A DNA stretch of 64,000 bases, taken from positions 124,001 to 188,000 of the forward strand of contig NZ_LQCI01000003.1 of NCBI RefSeq assembly GCF_001613935.1. The letters are read 5' to 3'. Positions 1-9,181 of this stretch are shown here, in pieces. The position numbers were made by a program, and so were the translations under genes. This stretch comes from Amycolatopsis regifaucium (lineage in GTDB: Bacteria > Actinomycetota > Actinomycetes > Mycobacteriales > Pseudonocardiaceae). The notes below the pieces were generated by a model, which searched no databases, had not been told where the DNA came from, and worked only from the letters and a program-made list of their open reading frames with translations. Numbering within the stretch: position 1 is the first letter of the stretch; every line of letters starts with the position of its first letter.

Positions 1-391
1 GCCACAGCGAGGCGTACACGGCGAGCGTGATCTTCGCTTCGGGGCCGCCGCCGATCAGGAGGAGCACCAGCGGGATCAGCGCGACGGCGGGGATCGGCCG
101 CAGGAACTCGATGATCACCGCGGTCGCGGTGCGCAGCCCGGGGACGCTGCCCAGCAGCAGCCCGGCGGGTACGGCGACGGCGACCGCGATGAGCAGGGCG
201 ATCGCCCACGCGAGGAACGTGGCGACCAGGTCGCGGATGAACTGCACCTCGCCGAACTGTTCGAAGATCGTCACGAGGACGACGGACGGCGGGGGGAGGA
301 ACTCTTTACGGACCAGGCCGGCCTGGACGATCACTTCCCAGATGAGGAAGAAACCGGCCAGACCGGCCAGGGCACGGAGAAGTCGTGGCAC
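1..391 (-). CDS. ABC transporter permease, SsuC/TauC type (3' end missing)
   Basis: This is the N-terminal part of a BPD-type inner-membrane permease; the rest lies beyond position 1. The visible 130 residues begin with a hydrophobic segment (LAGLAGFFLIWEVIVQAG), then a cytoplasmic stretch and two further hydrophobic segments, as in nitrate/sulfonate/taurine permeases. The GTG start at 391 follows the stop of the upstream binding protein (400-402) by 8 bases, with an AGG just before it, so the two are probably cotranscribed. The family is known for importing sulfonates, nitrate or thiamine precursors; the substrate here cannot be read from sequence. Confidence 0.85.
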   Translation of the reverse strand, partial: MPRLLRALAGLAGFFLIWEVIVQAGLVRKEFLPPPSVVLVTIFEQFGEVQFIRDLVATFLAWAIALLIAVAVAVPAGLLLGSVPGLRTATAVIIEFLRPIPAVALIPLVLLLIGGGPEAKITLAVYASLW

Positions 392-399
392 CTTTACCT

Positions 400-1419
400 T
401 TATCCAGCTTGAGGGGCGAGCATCGGAGCGGCGTCGAGCTTGGCGGTGATCACGCCGGTCTGCAGCAGCAGGTCCGGCACGCGCTGCAGGCGACGGGGGT
501 CCAGCGTGGCCCCGAACGTCGGCAGCGTGAGCAGGGACGCGGTTTCCGCGTCGACCTTGGCGTACTTGACGATCAGCGGCTCGATCTTGGAACGGTCGGC
601 CGAATCACGCACGGCCTTGGCCAGCGCGCGCTGGAACGCCGCGAGGGTCTTCGGGTTCTTGTCCACGAAGGAGCCGAGGGCGCCGAAGCCCGCCAGGGGG
701 AAGTCCTGGGTGGCCCCGGTCGCGATGTCGACGACCGGGGTCGCGCCGACGACCTTGGAGGCCTGGGTCAGGAACGGTTCGGGCAGGTAGCCCGCGTCGA
801 CCTGGCCCGCTCCGAGCGCGGCGGCGATGTTGGGCAGTGCCATCGGCACCCACTGGACCTTGCTGGTGTCGACGCCGTGGTCCTTCATCACCGACATGGT
901 GAGCAGATGGGAGGCGGTGTTCTTGTCGGTGATCGCGATCTTCTTGCCCGCCAGGTCGTTGATCGTCTTGACCGGCGAGTTCGGGACGGTGACCACCGCG
1001 TTGCTTTTCGGGCTGGCCGACACGGAGTCGGCGACGAGCCGGATGTCGGCCGCGCCCTTGCTCTTCGCGACGAAGAACGGCATGTAGGTGGAGAAGGCGA
1101 TGTCGACCTCGCCACCGATCATCTTGGTCATCGCCTGCTGGCCACTGGGCGCGTCGACCGCTTCGACCTCGAGACCCTCGGCCTTGAAGTAGCCGCCTTC
1201 CTGCGCCAGCCGCAGCGGCGCGAGGTCGACGACCGGCAGCAGGGCCACCTTGATCTTCGGCTTCTCCAGTGCGCCGTCGCCACCGGACGCTTTGGACGAA
1301 TCATCGCCCCCGAGGGCACCGCAAGCGCCCAACGTGGCCAGCATGAGCGCGCTCAGGGCGACACCGATGGCACCCCGTCCTCCGCGTGCACCACTTCTGC
1401 TCATGGCGTTTCGAAACAA
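400..1419 (-). CDS. ABC transporter substrate-binding lipoprotein (NMT1/SsuA-like), copy 1
   Basis: A periplasmic-type binding protein anchored as a lipoprotein: a hydrophobic signal ends in LGAC near residue 33, followed by a Ser/Gly-rich linker. The mature part (KVALLPVVDLAPLRLAQEGGYF, a KMIGGEVDIAF segment, LAGKKIAITD) is typical of the NMT1/SsuA/TauA fold that captures sulfonate, nitrate or pyrimidine-like ligands. I chose the TTG at 1419 because GAGGAG lies 6 bases upstream; the ATG at 1404 (residue 6) is 21 bases from that site. It precedes the permease at 391 in the same operon. A close paralogue lies at 1651-2679. Confidence 0.85.
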   Translation of the reverse strand: MFRNAMSRSGARGGRGAIGVALSALMLATLGACGALGGDDSSKASGGDGALEKPKIKVALLPVVDLAPLRLAQEGGYFKAEGLEVEAVDAPSGQQAMTKMIGGEVDIAFSTYMPFFVAKSKGAADIRLVADSVSASPKSNAVVTVPNSPVKTINDLAGKKIAITDKNTASHLLTMSVMKDHGVDTSKVQWVPMALPNIAAALGAGQVDAGYLPEPFLTQASKVVGATPVVDIATGATQDFPLAGFGALGSFVDKNPKTLAAFQRALAKAVRDSADRSKIEPLIVKYAKVDAETASLLTLPTFGATLDPRRLQRVPDLLLQTGVITAKLDAAPMLAPQAG

Positions 1420-1497
1420 AGCCAGCTCCTCGGAAACAATGAATCACCGTTTGGGTTTTCATCCGTGTCTTGGCTTCGTTTCGCCAGGCACGCGGTC

Positions 1498-1526
1498 ACC
1501 TTAGAGATTTGCCCACCCGCTCACAA
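1498..1526 (-). promoter_or_regulatory. SigA-type promoter of binding-protein gene 1
   Basis: Read on the minus strand there is a -35 TTGTGA (1526-1521), a 17-base spacer and a -10 TAAGGT (1503-1498), about 80 bases before the TTG start at 1419. The same -35, spacer length and a similar -10 occur before the paralogue (2765-2793), which raises confidence that both are functional. A 15-base block around the -35 is identical in the two. Confidence 0.6.
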
Positions 1527-1537
1527 TGGGTGCCGTG

Positions 1538-1585
1538 AGCGGGTGATCATTTTAGGCCATTCGCCCTATTGCGTGATCACCCGCT
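1538..1585. repeat. 12-bp perfect inverted repeat upstream of promoter 1 (possible operator or terminator)
   Basis: AGCGGGTGATCA (1538-1549) and its exact reverse complement (1574-1585) are separated by 24 bases. The element lies between the end of binding-protein gene 2 (1651) and the -35 of gene 1 (1521-1526). It may be an operator or the terminator of gene 2. The core CGATCACCCG recurs at 2825-2834 upstream of the other promoter, which favours a shared regulator site. Confidence 0.45.
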
Positions 1586-1650
1586 TGGACATCGCTACTT
1601 TTAGTGATCGAATTCCGGGTGAAACGACAATTCGGAGTAACCGCGTGTCA

Positions 1651-2679
1651 TCAACTGGTGGTCTGCGGCGCGATCATCGGCCCGACGTCGATCTTGGTCT
1701 GGATCGCGCCCATCTGCAGCAGCAGGTCCGGGACCCGCTGGATACGGCGGGGGTCCAAGGTGGACTGGAAGGTCAGCAGCGTGGTCAGCGCGGCGGTGTC
1801 CTGGTCGATCTTGGCGTACTTGACCAGCAGCGGCTCGATCTTCGAGCGGTCCGCCGCGTCGCGAGTGGCCTTCTGCATCGCGCGCTGGAAGGCGGCCACG
1901 GTCTTCGGGTTCTCCGACACGAACTTGCCGAGTGAGCCGTAGCCCGCGGTGGGGAAGTCCTGGGTGGCGCCGGTGGCGGTGTCCACCACCGGGACGGTGC
2001 CCGCCTGCTTCGCGGTCTGGGTGATGAACGGCTCGGTCAGGAAGCCGGCATCGATGTCACCGTTCTTGAGCGCGGTCCCGATGTTCGGCAGCGGGATCGG
2101 CACCCACTGGACCTTGCTGGCGTCGACGCCGTGGTCCTTCATGACCGATTTGGACAGCGTGTCGGACACGGTGTTCGGCGCGGTGATGCCGATCTTCTTG
2201 CCCGCCAGGTCGCTGACGCTCTTCACCGACGACGTCGGCAGCGTGACCAGCATCGTGCTCTTCGGACCCGCGGAAGAAGCGTCCGCGACCAGCTTGATGT
2301 CGGCGGTGCCCTTGCTCGCCGCGATGAAGAACGGCGTGTAGCTCGCGTACGCGATGTCGACCTCGCCGCCGATCAGCTTGGTCAGCGAGACCTGCCCCGT
2401 CGCGGCTTCGACGGCCTCCACATCGAGACCCTCGTTCTTGAAGTACCCGCCGTCCTGGGCGAGGCGCAGCGGGGCCAGGTCGATGGTCGACATCACGGCG
2501 ACCTTGATCTTCGACTTCTCGAGGTTCCCCGAACCGCCGGAAGAGGAGGAATCGTCCCCACCGAGCAGGCCACAGCCGCTGATCGATACCGAAATGACGG
2601 CCGCCATCGCGAAGGCGAGTGTTCCACGCCTACCCCGGCTGACGCTCAAGGCGTTCTTCGAGCTTGCAGACCCAAGCAA
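1651..2679 (-). CDS. ABC transporter substrate-binding lipoprotein (NMT1/SsuA-like), copy 2
   Basis: Paralogue of the protein at 400-1419, with the same length class (342 residues) and long shared blocks such as MKDHGVDASKVQWVP and DPRRIQRVPDLLLQ. The lipobox is SGCG near residue 36, then Gly/Asp/Ser-rich linker. The TTG start at 2679 is preceded by AGGAG at 6 bases, the same arrangement as copy 1; no ATG fits as well. It stands alone with its own promoter, so it may feed the permease encoded further left or bind a different ligand. Divergence between the copies suggests an older duplication with separated specificity. Confidence 0.85.
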   Translation of the reverse strand: MLGSASSKNALSVSRGRRGTLAFAMAAVISVSISGCGLLGGDDSSSSGGSGNLEKSKIKVAVMSTIDLAPLRLAQDGGYFKNEGLDVEAVEAATGQVSLTKLIGGEVDIAYASYTPFFIAASKGTADIKLVADASSAGPKSTMLVTLPTSSVKSVSDLAGKKIGITAPNTVSDTLSKSVMKDHGVDASKVQWVPIPLPNIGTALKNGDIDAGFLTEPFITQTAKQAGTVPVVDTATGATQDFPTAGYGSLGKFVSENPKTVAAFQRAMQKATRDAADRSKIEPLLVKYAKIDQDTAALTTLLTFQSTLDPRRIQRVPDLLLQMGAIQTKIDVGPMIAPQTTS

Positions 2680-2764
2680 GTGATGCTCCTGATCAAGGGA
2701 GGGACACGTGATGACGTGGCCAGATGCGGAATTCGGAAGGGACTCTTTGTCGAGTCACGGGCCC

Positions 2765-2793
2765 ACTGTAGAGAACGGACACAGCGCTCACAA
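2765..2793 (-). promoter_or_regulatory. SigA-type promoter of binding-protein gene 2
   Basis: Minus strand -35 TTGTGA (2793-2788), 17-base spacer, -10 TACAGT (2770-2765), about 85 bases before the TTG at 2679. It matches the promoter at 1498-1526 over the -35 region, the spacer end TCTC and the bases just after the -10. Confidence 0.6.
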
Positions 2794-3024
2794 TGGGTGG
2801 TCATCCGATGATCCCAAGTGGTAACGATCACCCGAACAGGTTCTTTGTCAGAAGTGAACACAACTGGGCGTGTTCGCTCAGTGGATCCTTTGCCAACTGA
2901 GTGGCTTTAGGTCAAGACCCGTACGGTGCTTCTCGCCGGTCTTGTCCGAAGGGTTACATCTGGGCCTGCCGTTCGCTACCCTCATGCACCGGTAGTGAGG
3001 TGTGGACCACTGATGTAGTGAAAG

Positions 3025-3079
3025 AGAGTGCCTTGGATGGCCGAACGCTCTGGACCTTTCCCGAGGTGCAAGGCACTCT
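3025..3079. repeat. 11-bp inverted repeat in the 2.8-3.26 kb intergenic region
   Basis: AGAGTGCCTTG (3025-3035) pairs exactly with CAAGGCACTCT (3069-3079) across 33 bases. The gap between the leftward gene at 2679 and the conservon start at 3264 also holds the promoter at 2765-2793 and a 7-bp repeat CAAGACC/GGTCTTG near 2915-2945. I see no gene in the gap. The repeat may be part of the conservon leader or an operator; no clear conservon promoter was identified. Confidence 0.4.
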
Positions 3080-3263
3080 GTGTCGAACACGGTGAACACG
3101 ACCGTGCTTCACTGGTGCGTAGTCGCGCACTGGCGGGTTAGGCCGAAAAGACCAATGACGCCAGGCGGGATTTCGGCCAAGTGCACCTGACAGACTGCGT
3201 CAAAGACGACCCCCTCATTCGGAGGAACGAGCATCCCTGCCGGGCGGCAGGAGTGTGCGGGTA

Positions 3264-6200
3264 GTGGTTTCCGACAACCGACGCAGACAGCAGAACGGCC
3301 AGTTCGAGAACGGCATGTCCAAAATGGGCTTTCCCGGCCCGGATGAAGATGATGGTGGTGCGGCGGTGCCGAACGAAGACACCGCGGGGGTGGGAGGGGC
3401 CCCTGCGCGGGATACCGGAGACGGTCCTGGCGGGAAGGCCGGGTCGTTCCTGGGCCTGCGTAACTGGCGTCTGCGATCCAAGCTCGCGGCCGTCCTGATC
3501 ATTCCGACGCTGACCGCGCTCGCGCTCGGCACGCTGCGCGTGATCGACGACAGCGGCGAGGCCACCCGGTTCCAGGACACGGCCGATCAGGTCGCGTTCG
3601 CCGACAAGATCACCCTCGTGGTGCACGAGCTGCAGAGCGAACGCGCGCTCGCCGTCGCCAAGATCGCCTCCGGCGAACCGTCGCGCCAGGCCGGTCTCGA
3701 CGCGCAGATCGCCAAGGTCGACCGCGCCGTCGACGACCTGCGGGCTTCGGCGAACCAGATCAACCCGGACGATCAGGACACCAGGGATCGTTACGCGCGT
3801 GGTCTGCAGCGGCTCGACGCCCTGCGCCCGCTGCGCGGCGCGATGAGCACCTCGCTGCTGGGCGACACTCCGATCCTCATCGCCTACTCCGGCATCCTCG
3901 ACTCGCTGGTCCAGCTCGGCCGTGAGGTGACCACCGCGGTGGCCAACCGCGACGTGCTCCGGCTCGGCACCACGGTGCAGGCCATCAGTGAGAGCAAGGA
4001 GTACATCGCCCGCGGTGACGCGGCGCTGCTGATCGCCTCCTTCCGCTCCGCGTTCCCCGGCGACCTGTTCGACCAGGCCCGTTCGGCGGTGGCCAGTGGT
4101 GACGCCTCGACCGCGGCCTTCCTCGCGAACGCCAGCCCCGAGCAGCGGCAGCTCTACTCGGACACCTTCTCCGGTCCCGAGGTCGACGACCGGCGCCGGA
4201 TCACCACGATGGCGTTCGCGCTGCACCAGCAGAACGAGCCGCCCGCCATCGACAACGTGGCGCTCGGCAACGACAGTCGCGTCGCGCTCGACAAACTGCG
4301 CGCGGTCGAGACCAATCTGCTCGGCCAGCTGCGGGCACAGGCCGACGACCTGGCCTCCTCGGCGATCAACTCGGCCTGGATCGGCGGTGCGATCGTGCTG
4401 CTGGCCTTGATCGCGGCGCTCGCCCTGATGCTCGTCATCGCCCGCCTGATGCTGCGCCCGCTGCGGATCCTGCGGAAGACCGCGCTCGACGTCGCCTACA
4501 CCCGATTGCCGGAAACCGTGCAAGCGATCCTGGACGACCCGGACCCGGTCAACGCCTCGAAGCGGTCGGTCGAACCGGTGCCGGTCACTTCGCGTGACGA
4601 GATCGGTGAAGTGGCGCGTTCGTTCGACGTCGTCCACGCGCAGGCCGTCAAGATGGCCGCCGAGCAGGCCCTCCTGCGCGAGAATGTCAACGGCATCTTC
4701 GTGAACCTGTCCCGCCGGTCGCAGCGCCTGGTGGAACGCCAGCTCGGCGTGATCGACCGGCTCGAAGCCGACGAGCAGGACCCGGACCACTTGGCCAGCC
4801 TGTTCGAACTCGACCACCTCGCCACGCGGCTGCGCCGCAACGGTGAAAGCCTCCTGGTGCTCTCGGGCGCCGGTCTCGCGAAGTCGGTGCCCAAGCCGGT
4901 GCCCGCCGCCGACGTCATCGGCGCCGCGGTTTCGGAGATCGAGCAGTACGCCCGGATCGAGATCGGCATCGTCCCCGACGTCGCCGTCCAGGGCCTGACG
5001 ATCCACGACCTCGTGCACGTGCTCGCGGAACTGCTGGACAACGCCACCTACTTCTCCGAGCCGGAGACGAAGGTGACCGTCCGCGCGGTGATCACCCGCA
5101 AGAAGGCGCTCGCCATCCAGGTCACCGACCACGGTGTCGGCATGACCGAGGAGCGGCTCGCCGAGGTCAACCAGCGCCTCGCCGACCCGCCGGACCTGGA
5201 CGTCTCGGTGACCAGGCGGATGGGCCTGTACGTGGTCGCGCGCCTGGCGCGCCGCCACGGCATCGAGGTCCGGCTCCGGGAGAACGAGGACATCGAAGGC
5301 GGCGTGATCGCGCGGGTCGTCGTGCCCGCCGAGCTGCTCACGCAGATGCGGCCCGGCTCCTCGCGGAACACCCCGCCGCCGTCGAACCGCTCGGAAACTT
5401 CGATGCCGTCGATGTCGGAGATGTCGACCTCGCTGCCCAGCATCCCGGCGTCCGACCGTGGTCTGGAGATGACTCCGCCACCGCCGTCGAAGCCGCCGGT
5501 CCACCAGCCGGTCGCGCAGCAGGGCGGGCTCGTCCCGCTCGACCAGCCGATCAGCCTCGACGACCTGGTCGCGGGCAAGAACGCGGCCGGACCGTTCCTC
5601 AGCCCCGCGATCCCCGCCGAGGACACCCCGGCGTGGCCGACGGCCGAGGACATTTCGCCGGCGAACGGCGACGGGGCCTCCAGTGGTACGGAGACCCAGT
5701 TCGCGTCGCTCGTGCTGCCCAAGCGGGAGCCGAGGTACGTGCCGGTGAACCCGGTCGAGTCGCCGCGGCAGCCGGAGGACCCTCCGGATTCGGGCAAGTC
5801 GGCGCTGGAGGACGACGTCCCCACCAGGCGGCTCCCGATCTACCAGTCGGTGCTCTCGCGCTGGTTCAGCGAAGGCGACGAAGCCGGGGAACCCGCGGGC
5901 TCGTCCCACGCCGAAGGCACCGAGACCGCCGAATCGGACGTGCCCGAGCAGGGCCGCCACGGCACCGACGAGGCCGCCGAGCCCGCCGCGGAGGCCGCCG
6001 GAGAGGCATTGCCCACTCGGACCCCGCAGAGTGTTCCGCCGGAGACGGTGCTCCAGGACAATGGCTGGCGGAGCGCGTCCGACGACGGCTGGCAGGCGGC
6101 GCAGGTCCTGTACGAAGACCGGAACGAGGAGATCACCCCGGCGGGCTTGCCGAAACGGGTGCCGAATCAGTACCTCGTCCCCGGCTCGATCGGCGGGGAC

Positions 6201-6431
6201 GAGCCGAAGAAGGAAGACTCGTTCGCCGACAAGACCTCCGGAATGCCGGGAACGGGTGCGATCGCCCGCTCGGCGACGGCGGCCAGGAGCCGGATGGCAA
6301 GCTTCCAGAAGGGCTACACGTCGGGACGGCACGCGTTGAAGGAACGCCCGCTCGATGCGCTGGATGACAACGGCGTTCCGGTGACTGGCAGGGGTGCGGG
6401 TTCCCCTGCCGATGACAGCAGTAAGGAGTGA
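3264..6431 (+). CDS. Conservon sensor histidine kinase with NIT domain (CvnA-like)
   Basis: Membrane sensor kinase heading a conservon, the four-gene module that links a kinase to a small GTPase in actinobacteria. Order: a 70-residue disordered N-terminus, TM1 (about 74-94), an extracellular nitrate/nitrite-sensing (NIT) domain to about residue 370, TM2 (about 371-395), HAMP, then a catalytic part with [14 protein letters not shown] box [10 protein letters not shown] (about 590), G1 DHGVGMTEE (about 622) and G2 [16 protein letters not shown] Pro/Ser/Glu-rich tail of about 370 residues follows. I favour GTG 3264, with AGGAG 10 bases upstream; GTG 3255 lies only 1 base from it. Overlap with the next gene indicates coupling. 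Confidence 0.9.
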   Translation: MVSDNRRRQQNGQFENGMSKMGFPGPDEDDGGAAVPNEDTAGVGGAPARDTGDGPGGKAGSFLGLRNWRLRSKLAAVLIIPTLTALALGTLRVIDDSGEATRFQDTADQVAFADKITLVVHELQSERALAVAKIASGEPSRQAGLDAQIAKVDRAVDDLRASANQINPDDQDTRDRYARGLQRLDALRPLRGAMSTSLLGDTPILIAYSGILDSLVQLGREVTTAVANRDVLRLGTTVQAISESKEYIARGDAALLIASFRSAFPGDLFDQARSAVASGDASTAAFLANASPEQRQLYSDTFSGPEVDDRRRITTMAFALHQQNEPPAIDNVALGNDSRVALDKLRAVETNLLGQLRAQADDLASSAINSAWIGGAIVLLALIAALALMLVIARLMLRPLRILRKTALDVAYTRLPETVQAILDDPDPVNASKRSVEPVPVTSRDEIGEVARSFDVVHAQAVKMAAEQALLRENVNGIFVNLSRRSQRLVERQLGVIDRLEADEQDPDHLASLFELDHLATRLRRNGESLLVLSGAGLAKSVPKPVPAADVIGAAVSEIEQYARIEIGIVPDVAVQGLTIHDLVHVLAELLDNATYFSEPETKVTVRAVITRKKALAIQVTDHGVGMTEERLAEVNQRLADPPDLDVSVTRRMGLYVVARLARRHGIEVRLRENEDIEGGVIARVVVPAELLTQMRPGSSRNTPPPSNRSETSMPSMSEMSTSLPSIPASDRGLEMTPPPPSKPPVHQPVAQQGGLVPLDQPISLDDLVAGKNAAGPFLSPAIPAEDTPAWPTAEDISPANGDGASSGTETQFASLVLPKREPRYVPVNPVESPRQPEDPPDSGKSALEDDVPTRRLPIYQSVLSRWFSEGDEAGEPAGSSHAEGTETAESDVPEQGRHGTDEAAEPAAEAAGEALPTRTPQSVPPETVLQDNGWRSASDDGWQAAQVLYEDRNEEITPAGLPKRVPNQYLVPGSIGGDEPKKEDSFADKTSGMPGTGAIARSATAARSRMASFQKGYTSGRHALKERPLDALDDNGVPVTGRGAGSPADDSSKE

Positions 6432-6433
6432 AA

Positions 6434-6910
6434 GTGACACGGGCGGGTGCGATGCAGCCGGGGGGACCGGCGCAGCCTGGCGGCCAGGCGCAGGGTAAAG
6501 GACACACGAGCAGCTTTGCCTGGCTGATCACGGATTTCGTGCACCGGGTCCCGGGCGCGGCGCATGCCGTGGTGGTGTCGGCGGACGGTTTGCTGCTGGC
6601 TTCTTCGAAGGGACTTCCCAAGGACAGGGCCGATCAACTCGCCGCTGTCGCGTCGGGGCTCACCAGCCTCGCGCGTGGCGCGGCCAAGGTGTTCGAAGGC
6701 GGCACGGTCGCGCAGACGGTGGTCGAGATGGCCAACGGCTTCCTCTTCCTGATGTCGGTGTCCGACGGTTCGTGTCTGGCGGTCCTCGGATCGCCGGAGA
6801 GTGACATCGGCCTGGTCGTCTACGAGATGACCCTGTTGGTGGAACGCGTGGGGCAACAGCTGACACCGGAGATGCGCGCGCAGCTGCAGGGCGCGTCGGT
6901 CCGCCGCTGA
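6434..6910 (+). CDS. Roadblock/LC7 domain protein (CvnB-like)
   Basis: Small cytoplasmic roadblock/LC7 protein of about 158 residues, expected to regulate the partner GTPase of the conservon. After a 20-residue Gly/Gln-rich start come [34 protein letters not shown] and the C-terminal [19 protein letters not shown] helix typical of the family. GTG 6434 has AAGGAG 5 bases upstream; an in-frame GTG at 6428 sits on that motif and is unlikely. The start is 2 bases after the kinase stop. It is clearly paralogous to the protein at 8753-9175. Confidence 0.9.
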   Translation: MTRAGAMQPGGPAQPGGQAQGKGHTSSFAWLITDFVHRVPGAAHAVVVSADGLLLASSKGLPKDRADQLAAVASGLTSLARGAAKVFEGGTVAQTVVEMANGFLFLMSVSDGSCLAVLGSPESDIGLVVYEMTLLVERVGQQLTPEMRAQLQGASVRR

Positions 6911-6935
6911 GCGACCGGGAACCGAGGAGAATGCC

Positions 6936-7715
6936 GTGGACGACGGGCGCTTGAGGGGCGATGGCCGGCTCGGTGACGACTTCTCCGGCGGGTGGTCGGA
7001 ACGAGACGACGGCCGGGAGGACTGGACGTCCTTCCGGGACCGGGTCGATCGCGAATGGCGATCGCGGCGGGCACAGGGGTCGGACGAGGACCCCGTGTCC
7101 CCGGAGGAGGCCTCCCGCTGGCTGACCGATTCGAACGCGGGAGCCGGACCCGCCGATTTCAGTGTCACGGACTACCGGGAACGCCTGCTGGGCGGGCCCG
7201 GGGCCGAACTGTTCGGTGGTGGCAGCGGTCCGCTGTACGACTCGGGCGAGTTCGCCAAGTTCTCCTTCGACAAGGAGGAGGAGCGCCGGGCGGCGGCCGC
7301 CGACCCGCTTTCCGCGGCCTTGCCGCAGCAAGCGCAGAACGAGTACGTCGACGAGCCGTACACCACCGACGTCGAATCCTCCGGCCTGGTCCGGCCGTAC
7401 TTCCGCACGCGGGGACGGACCAAGCCGACGTACGACCTTGCCATCGAGGCGTTGATCTCGACCAGTGAACAGGGACGCGTGCTCGACCGGGTGCGCGTAC
7501 CCGAACACCGGTCGATCTGCGACCTTTGCCTGGACACCCGGTCCGTCGCCGAAGTCGCGGCGCTGTTGCGCCTGCCGCTCGGCGTGGTCCGGGTGCTGAT
7601 CGGAGACGTGGCCGGCCTCGGCCTGGTCCTGGTGCACACCGCCAGCCAGAACGTGGGTGACCGGCCCAGTATCGAGTTCATGGAGAGGGTGCTCAGTGGG
7701 CTTCGGAGAATTTGA
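6936..7715 (+). CDS. DUF742 protein (CvnC-like) with long acidic N-terminus
   Basis: Third conservon protein. The C-terminal 115 residues are a DUF742 winged-helix-like module: SGLVRPYFRTRGRTKPTYDL, a RSICDLCLDTRSVAEVAALL segment, then PLGVVRVLIGDVAGLGLVLVH. The first 140 residues are charged and low-complexity, with repeated acidic/Arg patches, making it longer (259 residues) than the second copy at 9182-9778 (198). The GTG start follows GAGGAG at about 7 bases. The end overlaps the GTPase gene by 20 bases, consistent with translational coupling. Confidence 0.88.
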   Translation: MDDGRLRGDGRLGDDFSGGWSERDDGREDWTSFRDRVDREWRSRRAQGSDEDPVSPEEASRWLTDSNAGAGPADFSVTDYRERLLGGPGAELFGGGSGPLYDSGEFAKFSFDKEEERRAAAADPLSAALPQQAQNEYVDEPYTTDVESSGLVRPYFRTRGRTKPTYDLAIEALISTSEQGRVLDRVRVPEHRSICDLCLDTRSVAEVAALLRLPLGVVRVLIGDVAGLGLVLVHTASQNVGDRPSIEFMERVLSGLRRI

Positions 7716-8304
7716 CTCCGACGCGAATGCGCCGCAGGTGGCCGGGCCGACTTCGTCGGCCAAGATCGTGGTCGCTGGCGGATTCGGATCGGGGAAGACC
7801 ACACTGGTCGGGGCGGTTTCGGAGATCGATCCGCTGACCACCGAGGCCATGATGACCGAGGCCAGTACCGGCGTCGACGACAATTCGGCCACCCCGAACA
7901 AGTCGACGACGACCGTGGCCATGGACTTCGGCCGGATTTCGCTGGACTCGGATCTGGTGCTGTACGTGTTCGGTACGCCGGGCCAGCACCGGTTCTGGTT
8001 CATGTGGGACGACCTGGCGGTCGGTGCCATCGGCGCCGTCGTGCTGGTCGACACGCGGAGGCTCGCCGACGCGTTCCCGTCGATCGACTTCTTCGAGAAC
8101 CGGAAGCTGCCGTACGTCGTGGCGATCAACTGCTTCGACCGGCTGCTGCACCACCAGATCGAAGACGTCCGGCACGCGCTGACGATCTCGCCGTCCGTGC
8201 CGATCATGGCCTGTGACGCTCGGGAACGTGAGTCCGCCAAGCAGGTGTTGATCTCGGTCGTGCAGCACGCCATCGCTTACGATTCGGCGTTGCGCGCCGG
8301 ATAG
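7696..8304 (+). CDS. Conservon small GTPase (CvnD-like ATP/GTP-binding protein)
   Basis: Ras-like P-loop GTPase of about 202 residues acting as the output switch of the conservon. Visible motifs: G1 GGFGSGKTT, G2-type Thr in NKSTTTVAMDFG, G3 region FGTPGQHRFWFMWDDL with Gln in the switch, and NCFD in place of the canonical NKxD. The NCFD variant is usual in this bacterial group, so GTP selectivity is inferred from family. GTG 7696 lies inside the end of the upstream gene with GAGAGG 7 bases before it. The upstream GTG at 7657 would add 13 residues before the conserved start and lacks a ribosome site. Confidence 0.88.
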   Translation: MGFGEFDSDANAPQVAGPTSSAKIVVAGGFGSGKTTLVGAVSEIDPLTTEAMMTEASTGVDDNSATPNKSTTTVAMDFGRISLDSDLVLYVFGTPGQHRFWFMWDDLAVGAIGAVVLVDTRRLADAFPSIDFFENRKLPYVVAINCFDRLLHHQIEDVRHALTISPSVPIMACDARERESAKQVLISVVQHAIAYDSALRAG

Positions 8305-8631
8305 GCGGGACGAACAAGAGTGCGTGCGGGGTAGAAAACAGACGAAAGCCCGGAGCGGATGCGGCCGTTGGAGTGAACTCCGCAGGCTTCACCCGCTTCG
8401 GGGATCGACGCCACCCGCCGGATAGAACCCGGGGCGATCCCTCCGGCCGATCCGTTGGTGGCGCCACCCGGACGGGTGATGTGGACGTCGCTGACCTGCG
8501 TGGACACCGATTCACGCCCGGTCGCGCGACGCCACCACAGGGTGACCCACGAATGCGTGGTCGGCGATAGGTCGACGCGGTGAGCTGTCGGACGTATACG
8601 GTCGGTGAACGCCTGCGGCCGGGTGGCGGGC

Positions 8632-8659
8632 TCGACACGATCGACGGGACGAATACGCT
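8632..8659 (+). promoter_or_regulatory. Possible promoter of the second roadblock/DUF742 pair
   Basis: TCGACA (8632-8637), 16 bases, TACGCT (8654-8659), ending 93 bases before the GTG at 8753. This is the best sigma-70-like match I found in the 448-base gap 8305-8752, which otherwise shows no gene. A transcript from here would be independent of the main conservon. The match is weak. Confidence 0.25.
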
Positions 8660-8752
8660 GGGTGGAGGCGTCTTTCGACTTGTCGGTGCTGGTCAGCGAG
8701 AGACGTCCGGACCACGCCGCCCAGGTGGTCTTGACGCAGCGAGGAGGGACTT

Positions 8753-9175
8753 GTGACGGCATCCGGGCAGCAGCAGAGCTCGTTCGGCTGGCTCATCACG
8801 GATTTCGCGCGCCGGGTCCCCGGTGCCGCGCACGCCGTGCTGGTCTCCGCGGACGGCCTTCTCCTCGCGCCGTCGGAAGGGCTGCCGCAGGAGCGGGCCG
8901 AACAGCTGTCCGCGGTCGCCTCCGGATTGATCAGCCTCACCGCCGGTGCGGCACGCTGCTTCGACGCGGGCGGGGTCAACCAGACCGTCGTCGAGATGGA
9001 ACGCGGGTACCTCTTCCTCATGTCGGTCGCCGACGGATCGTCGCTCGCCGTACTGGCCGCGCCGACCTGCGACATCGGCACCGTGGCCTACGAGATGACC
9101 CTCCTCGTCGAGCGGGTCGGCCAGCAGATCACCCCCGAGCTGCGGGCGCAGCTGCAGGGCGGCGTCCGTGGGTAG
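8753..9175 (+). CDS. Second roadblock/LC7 protein (CvnB-like)
   Basis: Paralogue of the protein at 6434-6910 with the same core ([60 protein letters not shown]) but without the Gly-rich N-terminus. GTG 8753 has AGGAGGG 6 bases upstream. It sits 448 bases beyond the complete conservon and is followed by a DUF742 gene, but no kinase or GTPase gene accompanies the pair. It may work with the conservon next door or with a distant partner. Confidence 0.88.
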   Translation: MTASGQQQSSFGWLITDFARRVPGAAHAVLVSADGLLLAPSEGLPQERAEQLSAVASGLISLTAGAARCFDAGGVNQTVVEMERGYLFLMSVADGSSLAVLAAPTCDIGTVAYEMTLLVERVGQQITPELRAQLQGGVRG

Positions 9176-9181
9176 CCGCCG

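Noticed and set aside
3026-3078. Possible Rho-independent terminator at the conservon leader
   Set aside because: Stem is perfect but the 33-base loop and lack of a gene ending nearby make termination unlikely; kept only as an inverted repeat.
3138-6440. 1100-residue open frame antisense to the conservon kinase
   Set aside because: Arg/Gly/His-rich translation with no domain, typical of a high-GC shadow of the kinase frame.
6660-8273. 537-residue leftward frame opposite the DUF742 and GTPase genes
   Set aside because: The opposite strand carries intact P-loop GTPase and DUF742 motifs; this frame has none.
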